Of a stretch of 64,000 nt of DNA, positions 34,512 to 47,291 are shown piece after piece. This DNA comes from Mucor racemosus. Lineage: Eukaryota > Mucoromycota > Mucoromycetes > Mucorales > Mucoraceae. A program made the position numbers and the translations under genes. The first letter of the stretch is position 1. The number at the start of each line of letters is the position of its first letter. The notes beneath the pieces were generated by a model. That model made no database searches. It worked only from the letters and a program-made list of their open reading frames with translations, and was not told where the DNA came from. The stretch lies in the NCBI GenBank assembly GCA_027405735.1, contig JAPEHQ010000008.1, forward strand, positions 1,426,001 to 1,490,000, given 5' to 3'.

Positions 34512-36430
34512 TACTACGGCCGAACTATGCTTCCCATGGGCATAATGATCTGCACAGATGGGCAGAATAAAATTTTTTGTGCAGATCTTTTTGCCCAGAT
34601 GAGCAGAACAATGAGATCAAGGTTTTTAATAAATTTATTAAAGTATATCAATCATGATACAATTAATAGCAGAGATAATTTGGATGGTTTAAAGCAGATG
34701 TGAGTTGCTCCGATTTAACAGAATTGCTTTATTGACGAGATATATCAATTTGAAATTTGAGGTTTGAAAGAGTTCTGCCTATGTTCTTTTTTCGATGACC
34801 AAACGGGAATAACGACAACAACCTGTTTGGTAACACTAAAAGCATTTATACCTTTGTAAATTCCTGTTTGTAACACACAAAATCTTTTTCTTCCGTACTC
34901 TTTCCTCATCTCTTTTATTTACGTTTAAAACTACAACAAAAAGACCAATATTTTTTTATAAACTGAAATCAAGAAGCAGGTACAAGCACATGTTTCTCCT
35001 ATTGCTTATTTGGAAATGAATTATTAACTGTTAATGTTAGGGCGCGTTATAATATCTTTTTCGAACAAAAAAGCACCCAGGACTTAATCATTTTGTTCCA
35101 TTATCTACGCTATAATCAATGCTTTTTTGGTTTAAAGTCGATATCTACTACCTGGAGAAAAACTGCTGATTATGAAAGTACGTATAGTATTGACTTGATT
35201 CGAATGAATGAATAAACTCATGTTAGTCTATTTAGTTTCTAAAAAGTATTTGTTTCTATTTAGTGGCCAACAACTAATCAAGAAGAGGAAAACAAGATGC
35301 TGACTTGTATACCACTACCAACTATCAGAAGTACATCATAATCATTACTTATTAGTTTGTCAATTGATTTTACTAATAAATCAATTTTTATAGGTCAAAA
35401 TTAAAGGCGTATTCAGCTCAAAACGCTTGAAACAATTCAATTATGTTAATTACATGGTTTATCATCTCTTGCTCATTCAATTGCTATATTTGATTTTAAT
35501 ATTTTGTTTATATTAATAATCGAGTCGTTCGTCCATTAGAATCAACTCGTCATCCTTAATTAGCATATCTGTAATAACGGTCCATTATTAGCTCATGGTG
35601 TGCAAAGTTATTAAAAAAAGGGGTTGTCTAATCAAATTTATCTGATTCAACTGCTGATGCTAAACTAGCATTAAATTAGTTGTATTGAGTCGCAATAAAG
35701 TAAGGCGTTTTATCAAGTACGATGTTGGCGTTCAATGTATTTCAGTTATATTGAACAGATAGAGATATTATGAATCATTGTAAAGATCTATGAACACAAA
35801 AAAATGATCCAAATTGTGATGCTTCGTAGACCTGTAGTATGAGCTTTTTTTGTGGCGATACTTGGTGGCTTAAGTGTAATTTAGGCATTTAATTGTCAAA
35901 CGTATCGAATCAAGATGAAGTTGGTTGATTGACATAACGGATAATAAATGCAATGCTATTTATTGAATAGGCGAATGTAAATATAATATAAAGCAAAGCT
36001 TACTTTTGAATGAAAATACTAATTATTTTGATTAACATCAATAGGTTCAAAAAGTATAGTTAAGTGCAACCATGGCTGCTCTTAAATCGCATAGTTTGAT
36101 ATGCAGAAAAACCTTGAAGTATTCATTCTCTCTTTTTTTTGGCAGTGCTACAAATCATCCTTCAATATGACTGAATATTAATGAATTAGAGAAAATACAG
36201 CTGGTAAAAAACGGATATCCAACAATCTACATCGAGGTCAAAACAGATAAAAAGTGCATTTATTGTGCCGTGGAAATCGCAACATTTTGATGGATAGAAA
36301 TTACTGGACCAAGATGTTGTGTTTGCCTCAGGATTTTTAAAAGGATTTAAAAGCATACTTCATCAAACCTACTTACTGTAGACGTTAAATACTCATTATA
36401 TACTATCAGTATCGTCTTGTTTCTAATTTT
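34512..36430 (+). mobile_element. CACTA-like element, left end and body (unit copy B)
   Basis: Starts TACTACGGCCGAACTATGC, one base different from copy A's CACTA end, with the same subterminal repeats. It runs parallel to copy A but lacks A's MITE-like and LTR2 insertions, so it shows the uninterrupted form. It continues into R1 copy B. Confidence 0.6.
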
Positions 36431-37560
36431 AGACTGATATTATCATAAGGTAGGCTGATGATACGTTTTGATACTACTGTAGATGGAACCAGTAAATCTG
36501 ATTTTTTATCTGATTTGAATGCAAATAACGAGGAACCATTTGTAAGTACTTAAGTTGGTTTTGGTAAAGTATTGAATAAATTGGCTTAGGACAAAAAGGG
36601 TAAAAGGTGGCAATACTAGGTTCCAGTGATAGCCATGTTTGTTTATGTTTATAATGTCGGAGAGGTAAGACAAAAACTCAATGTAAATTACCTCTAGCGC
36701 ATTAATTATAAATTAGGACTATATTATCATCCAATAAACTACCACACAATATTAACGTGTATAAAGATTTACAATAACAAGCTTGAATCAAGTGGATATA
36801 GCATCATAAATTCTTGAAAGAGTTCACAAATATTGTCAAATTTCTTATTTTTAAGACTTACAAGGCTTATAAGCGGAATATTAATGTAGAAGAATATTTT
36901 TGTCCAGATCGTCAATTTTGACATTTTTTAAATTTTTTTTTCTGATTTCGCAAATCTAGAGTTAATTATACTACCAATTACAAAAACAAAAAATATACAC
37001 ATATACAACATTTGGCGCTCTATTTGCTCAATAAAAAATAACAAACATTTTTTTTGCAAAATATTACATGAAAATCCTTTAATCAAAAAACCGTTTTTGG
37101 GCCAAAAGTACAAAGTTTTATTACTTAACATTTAATATTAAGCTTTTATAAAATGTGTATTAGTCATGGCTACAATTTTCTCTCACAGTGTAGTATATTT
37201 AAACGTTGATTTTGGTATCAAAATTTGATTTTTCTGTTTTTTGATCAAAATCATGGGTGCTGGTAAGGCTAAAATGAGTCCCCGAAAATGTCCGCTATAA
37301 AGTCTTAATTTTCAGACCGTATGTGGTTAAATATAAAAAAAGCTGAAAAAAAAGAATGCCTTTTTATTTAAAATTTAGATATACCATAGTATGAGACTTA
37401 AAAATTTACTCTTGCTATGCTCAATTATGGCGGCGCTCTACGGGCTCGCGTTTGCAATTTTTTAATGAATTTATGATATGACAGCCGGTTTTTCTAGTAG
37501 AAAAATATATGTTACTATAATCTATAGTAACAGATATTGCCTATTTCGTTTACTTTATGG
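36400..37560 (+). repeat. Dispersed repeat family R1, copy B
   Basis: Carries the exon-like block (about 36430-36670) with small indels that break its frame. It ends in GGAGAG|GTAAGA, a good splice-donor context. The non-coding block with TTTTTGATCAAAATCATG follows. Confidence 0.75.
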
Positions 37561-37664
37561 TTCATGCGCTGTAATTTACTTTATATCTTGAATGAACTTA
37601 GAAGAGTTATAATTGTACTTCCCACCACTTTTTTTATAATTACGTTTTTTTAGCAGCTAGTAAG

Positions 37665-39230
37665 ATGTTGGCATTCAATGTATTTCAGTTAAATTGAACG
37701 GATAGAGATACGGTTCACGCAGAGATCTATGAATGTGTGAGAGAACTCACATCTATGACCACAAAAAATGATCCAAACTGTGATGCTTCCTCGATCTGTA
37801 CGCAATGTTTTTGTGGCGATACCCAGTGTGTCGTATATTTTCAGGATTGATAAATATTACTTAAAAAAGAATACAATTATAAAAGAATGAGTAATTAATC
37901 AGTTCTTCAACTGTATAATAAAAACAAGATATCGTTTATTTAGATGTAAAAGTATGGCCTTTTATATTGATTTGACATTGAGATTCTGAGATGTAATTTA
38001 AGGCACTATTGAACCATTGGATCTGTTTGATAGTAATCTATGGATTGAAATGGATCAATCATAATTTAACCGTTCTTGCAGAGCTTATGAGTTGTCTTGT
38101 TTCAATGCTGCGCTAAATATGCTTGGATGTTGATTTGATAACTACTTGATTGGTTAACTGCTGGGATGAAATAATGTGGTGTCATAATTGAGGTCAAAGC
38201 GCTCTTGGTAATTACTGGATTAAACTTGATACGCTAGGAGTTTCTTATATCCGATATCAAGACTTGCACTTCAATACATGTCGTAGTCAATAGTGTTATG
38301 TCAATATCATATCCTAGGTCGCACATTCAAGGTCGCAGTCAATATTCGGTATTATAGTAAATCAACAGGTGTACACGTTGATTCACATGCGTCTTAGTAA
38401 ATTGGTGTAATGTTCTTAGATAGTAATTCTGTGTAATAGTTATAATGAAAAGTATATAAATACATCCTCTGGATGTATTGTTAATAAAAAGTGGAATATT
38501 TTGGCAAGATTATTTCTTAAGACCGTTTTGACATTTCAAATAGATTGTAAGACGTATTGATACTGTAGAAGGTGATAACGTATGATACTAGTAGGTGGAA
38601 TACAACACAGTGGCTCAAGTGTAATTTTGGCATTTGATTGTCAGATGTATCGGATCAAGATGAAGTTGGGTGATTGATATATCGGATAATAAATTCAATG
38701 TCATTTATTGAATGGGCTAATGTGAATGTATAAAGCAAACCTTATTTTTAAATAAAAGTACTGACTAGTAATTCTGATTAACATCAATAGACTCAAAAAG
38801 CATAGTTAATTGCAATCATTGCTATTAAATTGCATGATTTGATATGCAGAAAACTCTTGAAGCATTTATTCTTCTTTTTTGGCAATGCTACAAATCATCA
38901 TCATTCAACATGACTGAATATTAATGAATCAGAAAAAATGCAACTGGTAAAAAACTGATACCCAGTGCACATCGAGGTCAAGATTGATAAAAGGTGCATT
39001 CATTATGTAGTGAAAAGTCGCAAAATTTTGATGGGTAGCAATTACAGGACCAAGGTGTTGTGTTTGCCTCAGAATTTTTAAAAGGGTTTAAAAGTACACT
39101 TCATCAAACTTACTTAGATGTTAAATACTCACCGTATGCTATTAGTGTCACCTTGTTTTTTATTTAATTGCTGTATTATTAAAAATCAACATTTTCATAG
39201 CTTATAACAATGACAGTGGGTGTAATGAGT
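37665..39230 (+). repeat. CACTA unit copy C, interrupted by a solo LTR
   Basis: GATGTTGGCATTCAATGTAT near 37670 aligns with copy A at about 14462 and copy B at 35720. The alignment is broken by the LTR at 37829-38607 and resumes with GGCTCAAGTGTAATTTTGGC. Downstream it follows copies A and B to the start of the R1 block. Confidence 0.75.
37829..38607 (+). mobile_element. Solo LTR, type 1 (779 bp), with CAGTG target duplication
   Basis: Begins TGTCGTATATTTTCAGG and ends GGTGGAATACAACA, so the ends are short inverted repeats with TG...CA. CAGTG occurs at 37824-37828 and again at 38608-38612. Copies A (about 14605) and B (about 35860) show the empty site (GATACTTGGTGGCT). A TATA box lies at 38455-38460, as expected for an LTR promoter. 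No internal retrotransposon region is attached, so it is a product of LTR-LTR recombination. Confidence 0.88.
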
Positions 39231-39740
39231 CGAATATTTCAGTTTCATTTATGCAAAACCTTGCCTCATTCTTTATATATAATACTGTATATTACAAGGA
39301 AATTATTACATGCTCCCTTGTAGATTTATCTGTCTTGTTACACTCCCTTTACTTTTATTTATTCACATAAATATCTAATTTACAAATAAGAACACCACCA
39401 ACCTTCATCAATCCAGTGACCACCAATTGTAGGGACTTAAGTTAGTTCTAGTAAGGCATTGAGTAAATTGGCTTGGGAAAAAGAGGGTAAAAAACGAGAG
39501 TCTATGGATACATACAATCTTATTTATAGAAGAATAATAATAAAGACTAGTAGCATTTATCATGGAGAACGCAGCAGGCTTTATTACCAGAAAAACTAAT
39601 GGTAAAAGAAAAAACCAAGAGCTTCTAGGTCTTGGTTTAAAAGACTATTTATAAGAATTACATTTCAATATGAGTTAGAAATAGAACTGGTTTCAAAATT
39701 GGCTGTTTAATATTCTCGAAAACCGACAAAAGGGTGGCAA
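39230..39740. other. Repeat-derived stretch; no gene seen
   Basis: Copy C departs from A and B here. I see no frame or recognisable element; it may be another insertion (39225-39470) plus rearranged R1 sequence. Confidence 0.35.
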
Positions 39741-41075
39741 TATGTTCCAGTTATGGTCATGTTTATGTTTATGATATTGGAGAGGTAAGACTAAAACTTA
39801 ATGTAAATTATCTCTAGTGCAATAATTATGAAGTAAGACTATATTATCATCAAATAAACTACCACACAATATTAACGTGTATAAAGATTTACAGTAATAA
39901 GCTTGGATCAAGTGGGTACCACATCGTAAATTCTTGAAAAAGTTTTCAAGTATTATAAAATCTCTTATTTTTAAGACTTACAAGGCTTATAAGCGGAATA
40001 TTAATTTCAAAAATTATTCTTGTCCAAATCATCAATTTTGACATTTTTTAAATTTTTTTTTCTGGTTTCGCGAATTTAGAGTTAATTATACTACCAGTTA
40101 TAAAAACAAAAAATATACACATATACAACATTTGGCACTCTATTTGCTCAATAAAAAACAACAAACATTTTTTTTGCAAAATATTACATGAAACTCCTTT
40201 AATCAAAAAACCATTTTTGGGCCAAAAGTACAAAGTTTCATTACTTAACATTTAATATTAAGCTTTTATAAAATGTGTATTAGTCATGGCTACAATTTTC
40301 TCTCACAGTGTAGTATATTTAAACGTTGATTTTGGTATCAAAATTTGATTTTTCTGTTTTTTGATCAAAATCATGGGTGCTGGTAAGGCTAAAATGAGTC
40401 CCCGAAAATGTCCGCTATAAAGCCTTAATTTTCAGACCGTATGTGGTTAAATATAAGAAAAGTTTAAAAAAAAACCACTTTTTTATTTAAAACGTAGATA
40501 TAACATAATATAAGAGACTTAGCCATTCAACCTTGCTATGTTCAATTACGGCATCGTTTTACGGACACGCTTTTGCAATTTTTTAATGAATCTATGATAT
40601 GACAGACGGTTTTTCTGGTAGAAAATGCATGTTTCTATGATAACAGATATTGCCTATTTGTTTAGTTTATCGGTTGATGCGCTTTATGCTGCTTTTACAT
40701 AGACTGAAATGTGCAATTTAGCAGGGTTTTAATTGTGCTAAATAATGTATAGCCTTGAAAATTCTTTTCTAAGTGCGTTGTTTCTCTCGTTTTGTTTTCA
40801 TATTCCAAGGATATATTCACCGTTTGATAAGGCATATCAGGCTATGACCAAGCTGGTATTCTTTTCTTTTATCTAAATACGCATGCTAACATAAGGGACT
40901 AACGTTTTTAATATAGGTAGCAGTCTATATTAGAGGCTGATATTTTAATTTAACCGCATTCTAAGATCAAATATCATTATTTACTACTGCATTGTTGGAC
41001 GTATTTCTTGATTACCAGATCAAATCAAAGGTAGCAACAATATTTATATTTACTCAGTGAAAAGCTAGAACTGGC
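39740..41075 (+). repeat. Dispersed repeat family R1, copy C
   Basis: Starts inside the exon-like block (CATGTTTATGTTTATGATAT, GGAGAG|GTAAGA) and continues through the whole non-coding block, collinear with copy A to about 17590. Confidence 0.78.
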
Positions 41076-41479
41076 TACTACAATCTCACGAAATGTTCCA
41101 GAAAAATGATAAAATTTCAAATGATATAGAAACAAAAAAAAAAAAAAACAATAATCTAATGTCTTGACTAATTATCATTGTCATGGTCGAAGCTATTCTT
41201 GAAAACAAATCTTTTTACAGTGGACAATCGTAAACTAAAATAGTAAGTTTAAAGACGGTTAATTTATTTAAATTTCATGTGTGCTAAAGTAACATCCATA
41301 ACCTTAGATTTGGCTTGCATATAAACTTAATTAGTAAGTATTATTTAAGTTTATGCTCGACCAAAAACCAATAATGTTGCTGTAAACATTATAGCTATAA
41401 ACATATTTACAAATGATGATAGTCGTAAATATATTGGCTCTTGCATGTATTACTCTACATCAACAACCTATTGAATTGT

Positions 41480-41848
41480 AGTATTGTCTATAATCTATAT
41501 TAATAATAAAAACAAATGTAATTTAAAAACCCATTCCAGTAAAAAATGCAATGTAATTTTGAGAACAGCACGATGCTCATGTACAAACCAATTTCTGTCC
41601 ATACAATCAGCTCATTACGCTCATGGTCAGATTTTATTGTTATGCACAAATAGGGATGATGATATACTTATGGGCAACTCTACTATTATGCACACATGGG
41701 ATTAATGTCATGCACATGGACAGAGTCTATAATTCTGCACATACAGGCTTAGCGTTATGCTTGTGTGCAGTTTCTTTTTTTGTGCCCATGTGCATCTTAT
41801 CTTTTTAGCCATATTCAGCGGGCACAACAGCACATGTTGGCCGTAGTG
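41480..41848 (+). mobile_element. CACTA-like element, right end with subterminal repeats
   Basis: Ends in GGCCGTAGTG, the reverse complement of the CACTACGGCC start at 13249. The 370 bp before it carry many short repeats around TGCACATGGGCA and CTGCACA in both orientations, the pattern of CACTA subterminal regions. It could pair with the left end at 34512 (7.3 kb) or with 13249 (28.6 kb). Flanking 3-bp duplications are not evident. Confidence 0.6.
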
Positions 41849-42128
41849 TATATATTTTCAGCTTGATACTGGTTTAAAATGTGCTGCATTTGGACATTTT
41901 TAATTTTAAAATTACGTAAATTGAATAAATTTGTCCTGTCTTACATGCTTGTTGTTAACTTGATTTGAAAGCAGGCAAGCAAACAAACCTATTTCCATTT
42001 GAAGCATTTCGAGCAAGCATACAAACAAGATTTCAATGTTTTGGCCGAGCGCCAAGCAGGAGATTGCTAAAAAAATTAATCAAGCAAGTCAAAACAAGTA
42101 ATACTGTACCGTGAAAAAAGCGCAATTT

Positions 42129-43290
42129 AAGCGAGCCCACGCATAGGGCTAGCTCGCTTCACCACACTGAAAGATTCCGTTTCTTCCATGAATGTCGACC
42201 TCTCTTCTCAATAACAAGTGCTTGAGAATCATTTGACCACAGTAATGGACCAACTTTCCCTGGTTGAAGAAAAAAATCGTTCTCCCCGCTTGTGCTTTGT
42301 ATCACTTCCTTCTCAGGTACAAGAGTTGGACTCACCAATGACTGTCCTCCCGTTGAATAATCAAGGAACAGCAACCTCAAAATTCGCCACGGTTTCTATC
42401 CAACCATCATCTCCTGGCCCCAGCCCTGCTCAACCTACTATGCTCATTGTACCTACCAATACTGATTCCTCCAACAAACTTCGCCTCTTCACCAACATTT
42501 CTAAGAACCAAGGATTCACATACTTGTACTTTCCTCTGCGTGATCGAGTCCCATTTAAGGAAATTAGAGCAACCTTGAGACTCGTTACCCTAGTCCTAGG
42601 ATCAATTATTGATATATACTACTACCCAACCTCCAAAATCGGTGCACTCCTAGTCCATAATAATTATGCCGCCAAAGCCCGTTCACTTCTTAAGACCAAG
42701 AGCTTAAATACTATTGACACCTTCAATCCATTTGATCCATGACATTTGGCTGACCCTCAATATAAAAATGCTCCCATCGAAGAGCATACCGTACAAATAA
42801 AAATCATTCAGGACAATCAAATGTACACGACTTTGGCCCTCTTAAAACACCCCGTCAAATTGGCGGTCGCTCGTGATTTCCATCGTAAAGGAAGACTTTC
42901 CGATGCAGCTCTCCAGGATCTTATTAATTTACACCAATAATATGCTACCTCTACACTTACTGCTCCTCAATCTCCTGGTGCCTTTTTGCAGGATCCTCCC
43001 AACAAGGAAGACAGTTCAATGGATGAATATGATGAAGATGCTGAAGATAAACTCATGGATCCCGCTCCTCCAGGTGCTGATGCGTCTGCTACTCAAGATA
43101 GCTCTGTGGACTCTCCAGGTCAAGTTTCTCCAAATATTGCTACCAACTCCTCCGCTGGTGGTGGTAAATCAGCCCACTTTATTTAAAATATCAGCCCAGT
43201 AGACATCGTACCGCTCGGCGGCAACCAATTATGGTATGAATATGAATATGAATATGAATATGAATATGAATATGAATATAATAGGGTTTT
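42129..43290 (+). pseudogene. Degenerate retroelement-like ORF with GC-richer composition
   Basis: From an ATG at 42189 the frame is broken within eight codons, then stays open from about 42215 to a TGA at 42740. It resumes to 42940 and again from 42986 to 43186, so it is one ancestral ORF with at least three stops or shifts. The reading includes NKLRLFTNISKNQGFTYLYF, LLVHNNYAAKARSLLKTK and LAVARDFHRKGRLSDAAL. A Pro/Asp/Ser-rich tail follows. I do not recognise a defined domain; the layout is like the first ORF (nucleic-acid-binding protein) of a non-LTR retrotransposon. GC content is visibly higher than in the surroundings. A hairpin (GCGAGCCC ... GGGCTAGCTCGC) lies at 42129-42159 and a (TATGAA)n tract at 43235-43279. 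Confidence 0.5.
43235..43279 (+). repeat. (TATGAA)n tandem repeat
   Basis: About seven and a half copies of a 6-bp unit at the end of the degenerate ORF. Confidence 0.95.
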
Positions 43291-43794
43291 GCCTATTATT
43301 TATGTTAAATCTCATTTCAATCCCATATTGAACATAAAATCCAAATGGAATTGAAATGGCATCAATATTTTTAGAATCCAGGACCTCATGGCTCCTGGCT
43401 TCCTTTTTAACTTAATGATAAAAACCATACGTTCTCCGTAATATAATTACGCGTAGTCTTTATTTTATTGTATAACATCCTCCAACACTCGTAACTCTTC
43501 TTTATTATATTATGATTTATCGGTTTCTCAAGTATTCGTTATGCATTCAACAGGCCATTTGAAATCCTCACTACCGCTTCGTTTTTGGTTTTATTCCTTT
43601 TGTTCCCTCGCATATTTTATAATCCATTCAATTAGCTATTATATTTACTTTACACCAAAGAAAATATTTGTTCAACCATTTAGACATGTCCCCTATTTAC
43701 CTTGTCTTATTCTTCTCTTCTCTAGCTCGGGTACGCTAGTAGGATATTAAACAATGAAATAATTTTAATAAAAACTTATTTCCCTATAAAAAAA

Positions 43795-44985
43795 TAAAAA
43801 TCAAAAACTTTGAGGCTTACTTCATATCTCTGCAAAAAATTATGCTATACTGACACGTTCTAATAATAAAACTTACTTGTTTTGAAGCATTTCATAATAT
43901 ATTTTAGTATAAAAAAATTCTGAGCACTTTTATTTTTTTTCATTTTTTTGACATTTTCGCAGTAAATTTTAAAATATTCGTTAAACTGAGCAGCATTTTT
44001 TTAAAATGCATATCATTGCCCTCGTGGAGCTCTCTCGGACCCAATTTAGTTTTTCTCAAAATATTGATTTTTCGTGGAGATATCTTCAGAAATGCAAAAA
44101 AAAGTAATACCTTCGTTTCTAACCTCAATTTTTCCCTTGTATACCCTCATCCCAAATTTTGAATTCGAAAAAATTTTGGACAAAAATCTCGTTTTCTCTA
44201 CGAACAATGCAGCTAGAAGACTATACAATAGCTCAATCGATACATAATTTTGCTATGCATCATTTTCATCACTTATATTTTAAACATGTTTATAAACAGT
44301 GATGCGTATATTCAAAAAACCTTCAAAATTTCACTTGCATTTTACGCAAAATTTAATGTAAAATGTTTATTTGAATTTTATTTAGATAGGTGCAGAATCC
44401 AAAACTGTACAAAAATCATTTAATATACTAGATCAACTTACTTTGCATTTCATGAGCTATTGAATGATTTTGTTTTTTGAATTATTTTCTGATCGATTTC
44501 ACAACAGATCAGTTTTGAAACTCAGTTATTATAGGTTCTAAACTGTAATACAAACTATGATTTTGATTATCTCAAAAAAAATCGATATCTTTTGCTGAAA
44601 CAAAAAAATGCAGAGTAGCTGTCAGCTGGATCTATCTTGTGAATACAAAAAATTAATGCTTCGTTTTTTATGCTTAATTTTTACAACGAATTTTAGGTCA
44701 ATGCTAGGCCAGTACACTTATACTCCGTATTAGCCGTTCTATTTTCAGACAGGTATCAATAGTACAAAGTGGGAAGTTGCATCTGCTTTGAAAGTTTGAT
44801 GGAATTGGACTCAATAAAGTATTGGAAGAGAAAATTCGATAATCATCAGAAAACTATCTGAAACCTACTTTTTTACAATCATAAAAAAAAAAAACGACAA
44901 TAAAGATCCTATCTCGACAAATTTTGATTCTAGTAATTTCCGATTTTACATGATAGTAGGTACTCATCTCCACACATACTACACG
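43795..44985 (+). repeat. Dispersed repeat family R2, copy 3
   Basis: Collinear with copy 1 from its TTTGAGGCTT landmark (about 11762) to the last block (about 12935). The minus-strand frame over 43940-44228 corresponds to the one in copy 2. Confidence 0.82.
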
Positions 44986-45115
44986 GCTATCGTCCTACAA
45001 TCCCTTATGGATACATATGTTCCTTTGCTCCTCATCTCATGTTTTTAAAAATTAATGCATATAAATTCAATTTTAATAATACTATACAAACAAAAAAATA
45101 ACATGGGAATCAATT

Positions 45116-47291
45116 CTATTTTAAATATCTGGTGGATCTTCTCTTTTGGTTTTTGACAGCATTCTTTTGACGCTTTTTCAAAATCTCTTTGATCACTGGT
45201 CTTTGAGTTCTCCACTTATTTTCATAACTATCACGCTCCTCGGTCTTTTCTTGAAAGACACCTTCTGAATCATACGCATAGCAACTCCTACAAATAAGAA
45301 AAATGTTAGATATATACTATCAGGGTTTGGGACAAGAAATAAATCATACTTTTTCATTAAAGCAGGATCATCTAGATGAAAAAAGAACAATACACCCAAA
45401 CCAAGACGACCCTCTGCCTTTTTAGGAGTAAAACTTGGAGAAATTTCATCATCAGGATTACTGAATAATGATTTGCTTTTAGATGCAAATGGCACTTCAT
45501 CATTATTATCATCATTTCCACCAAAGAGAGTAAATGGTGCTTCTTCAGCATCACCAAACAGAGGTTTTAAATTAGTATTAACTTCAAAATGTTTTTCAGT
45601 GGATACAACAGGTACAGCACTTTCCGCTTTTCTAGGTTGAGCTGATTTAAAATATTAATATATGTATTATACTTGCATAAAGCACCCATAGTTTGTTTAC
45701 CAAAGAAATCATCGTCGTCCTCGTCTTCGTCTTCGTCATTGTTATTTGTTGTTGAGGTAGGCACACTATCATCAATAGCATTTTCAGCAAGATATTTAGA
45801 GGAATCATCAGCATCAGGATCAAATCTATCAGAACTAGCCCATATATTGCTTTGATGTTTAGGTTTGAAATTGACTTTATCATCACCAAACAAGGCACGA
45901 AGTACATCCATTGCCTGGTCCTTCTCTGCATTAAGGCCTTGGGTGATATCATCTCCAAGGTTTTTAGGTTGAGCAATCTTTTCATTCTCATCAATAAAAT
46001 CTTCGCCCAATTTGAAACGATCATCGCCCTTGAATTTCTTTTGTAATTCCAATCTTTTACGACCTGCTTCGCCTTCAAGTACAGGATTGATTTTAATATC
46101 TAATTCTTCGTCGCTGTCATCCTCTTCATCAGAGTCAAACATCCATTTCTTTGCCTCGATAGGTTTTTTAATTTGTTCTTCTTCGTCAATGTCCATATTA
46201 AATGCATCATCTACCTTAATATCTTCATCGTCATCGTTATCAAATGTGGTGTGATTAAGACCTTGTGATTGTGCAGCAAGAGCTTTACTAATGAGCTCCT
46301 TTTTGATTCTTTGTTCTTCAAACATTTTATCCATAGCTGCTCTTCTCTTTTCATCGTCAGTCATTTGCTTCGATGTCTCTTGATGATTTTCCTGTTCGTA
46401 CTCTTCTTCTTCGTAGTTGTTTTTATTAGAGTATGTTGGCCAATCGTCCTCATCATCTGAACTTTCTTCATCAACTTTGGTGATTAATTGACTGACGGGT
46501 TTCATGCGCACACCAATATTATACAGTTTTGTCAAATTATTCTTATAATGTGTTGGTTCAAAAACAAACTTTGTGCCATCATTCTTCTTTAATCTCATTA
46601 CAGAAATTGCTCTGCCATATCTACCACGCTTCCAGCCCTTTCGTGTGCCCATATTATTATCTGTAACAGGTGTCATGTCCTTTGCATGGAAACCTTCACT
46701 GTCATTCCATCTTGCTAATCTCTTCTTTTTCTTTTCTTCTTGCTCTAAAATCTTTTCTTGTCGAAGACGCTTGCGTTCTTGCCAATCTATTTTGGCTTCT
46801 TCTAATTTTAATTCTTGACCTCTCCATTTTGCGCCATTATATACACTCAAACCTAGATCCAAGTTAGTATACATAAAGTCAATAAATCATAGATATATCT
46901 TACATGAATCCCACTTTTTGGGCTCTGTATGGATAGTCATATGTGCAAATCCTCGACATTCATCTACACATTTATAAATATTTAGTATCCAAGATTTCAA
47001 CTGGCATTTAATATAGAAAGCTTACTATCGGTATTTTTGGCAATTAAAACATTACTGACTTGACCAAATTTACTGAAACGATCTACAATTTGATCTTCTG
47101 TTGTTGTGGGATGTAAACCACCAATGTAAATACGTTTGTCGACAGGCCCTAATTATTTCATTTCATGTGGATGTCAACATAATGTCACATGATCAATTTG
47201 AATATTATATGTTACCTGTTGGAATTTCGGCCGGTTCTTTAGTCTGTTTTTCAACATTTACGTTGTCAATGGTAGCTGATTCAGTAGACAT
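45116..47291 (-). CDS. NOL8-like nucleolar RRM protein
   Basis: Six exons (47291-47216, 47148-47026, 46963-46904, 46852-45673, 45631-45350, 45287-45116) give 630 residues. An RRM covers about residues 30-105: RIYIGGLHPTTTEDQIVDRF is RNP2 and helix 1, and CRGFAHMTIH is RNP1. It leads into CLSVYNGAKWRGQELKLEEA, the wording of NOL8-type proteins. Basic (ERKRLRQEKILEQEEKKKKR) and very acidic stretches follow. The C-terminus has GRLGLGVLFFFHLDDPALMK, another NOL8-like signature, and a Lys/Arg-rich end. Such proteins act in nucleolar ribosome biogenesis. The exon 4/5 junction is the weakest: GTATAA donor and CCTAG acceptor keep the frame, but alternatives exist. A TACTAAC branch point precedes exon 4. 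It shares a promoter with the CC2D1-like gene. Confidence 0.8.

Noticed and set aside
36928..37131. 67-codon frames in R1 copies B and C (also 40048-40251)
   Set aside because: They start in AT-rich non-coding repeat sequence, are disrupted in copies A and D, and show no domain; treated as chance frames.
34512..41848. One complete 7.3-kb CACTA element from the left end at 34512 to the right end at 41848
   Set aside because: Possible, but no target-site duplication matches at the two ends and the interior contains two tandem unit copies, so I list the ends separately.
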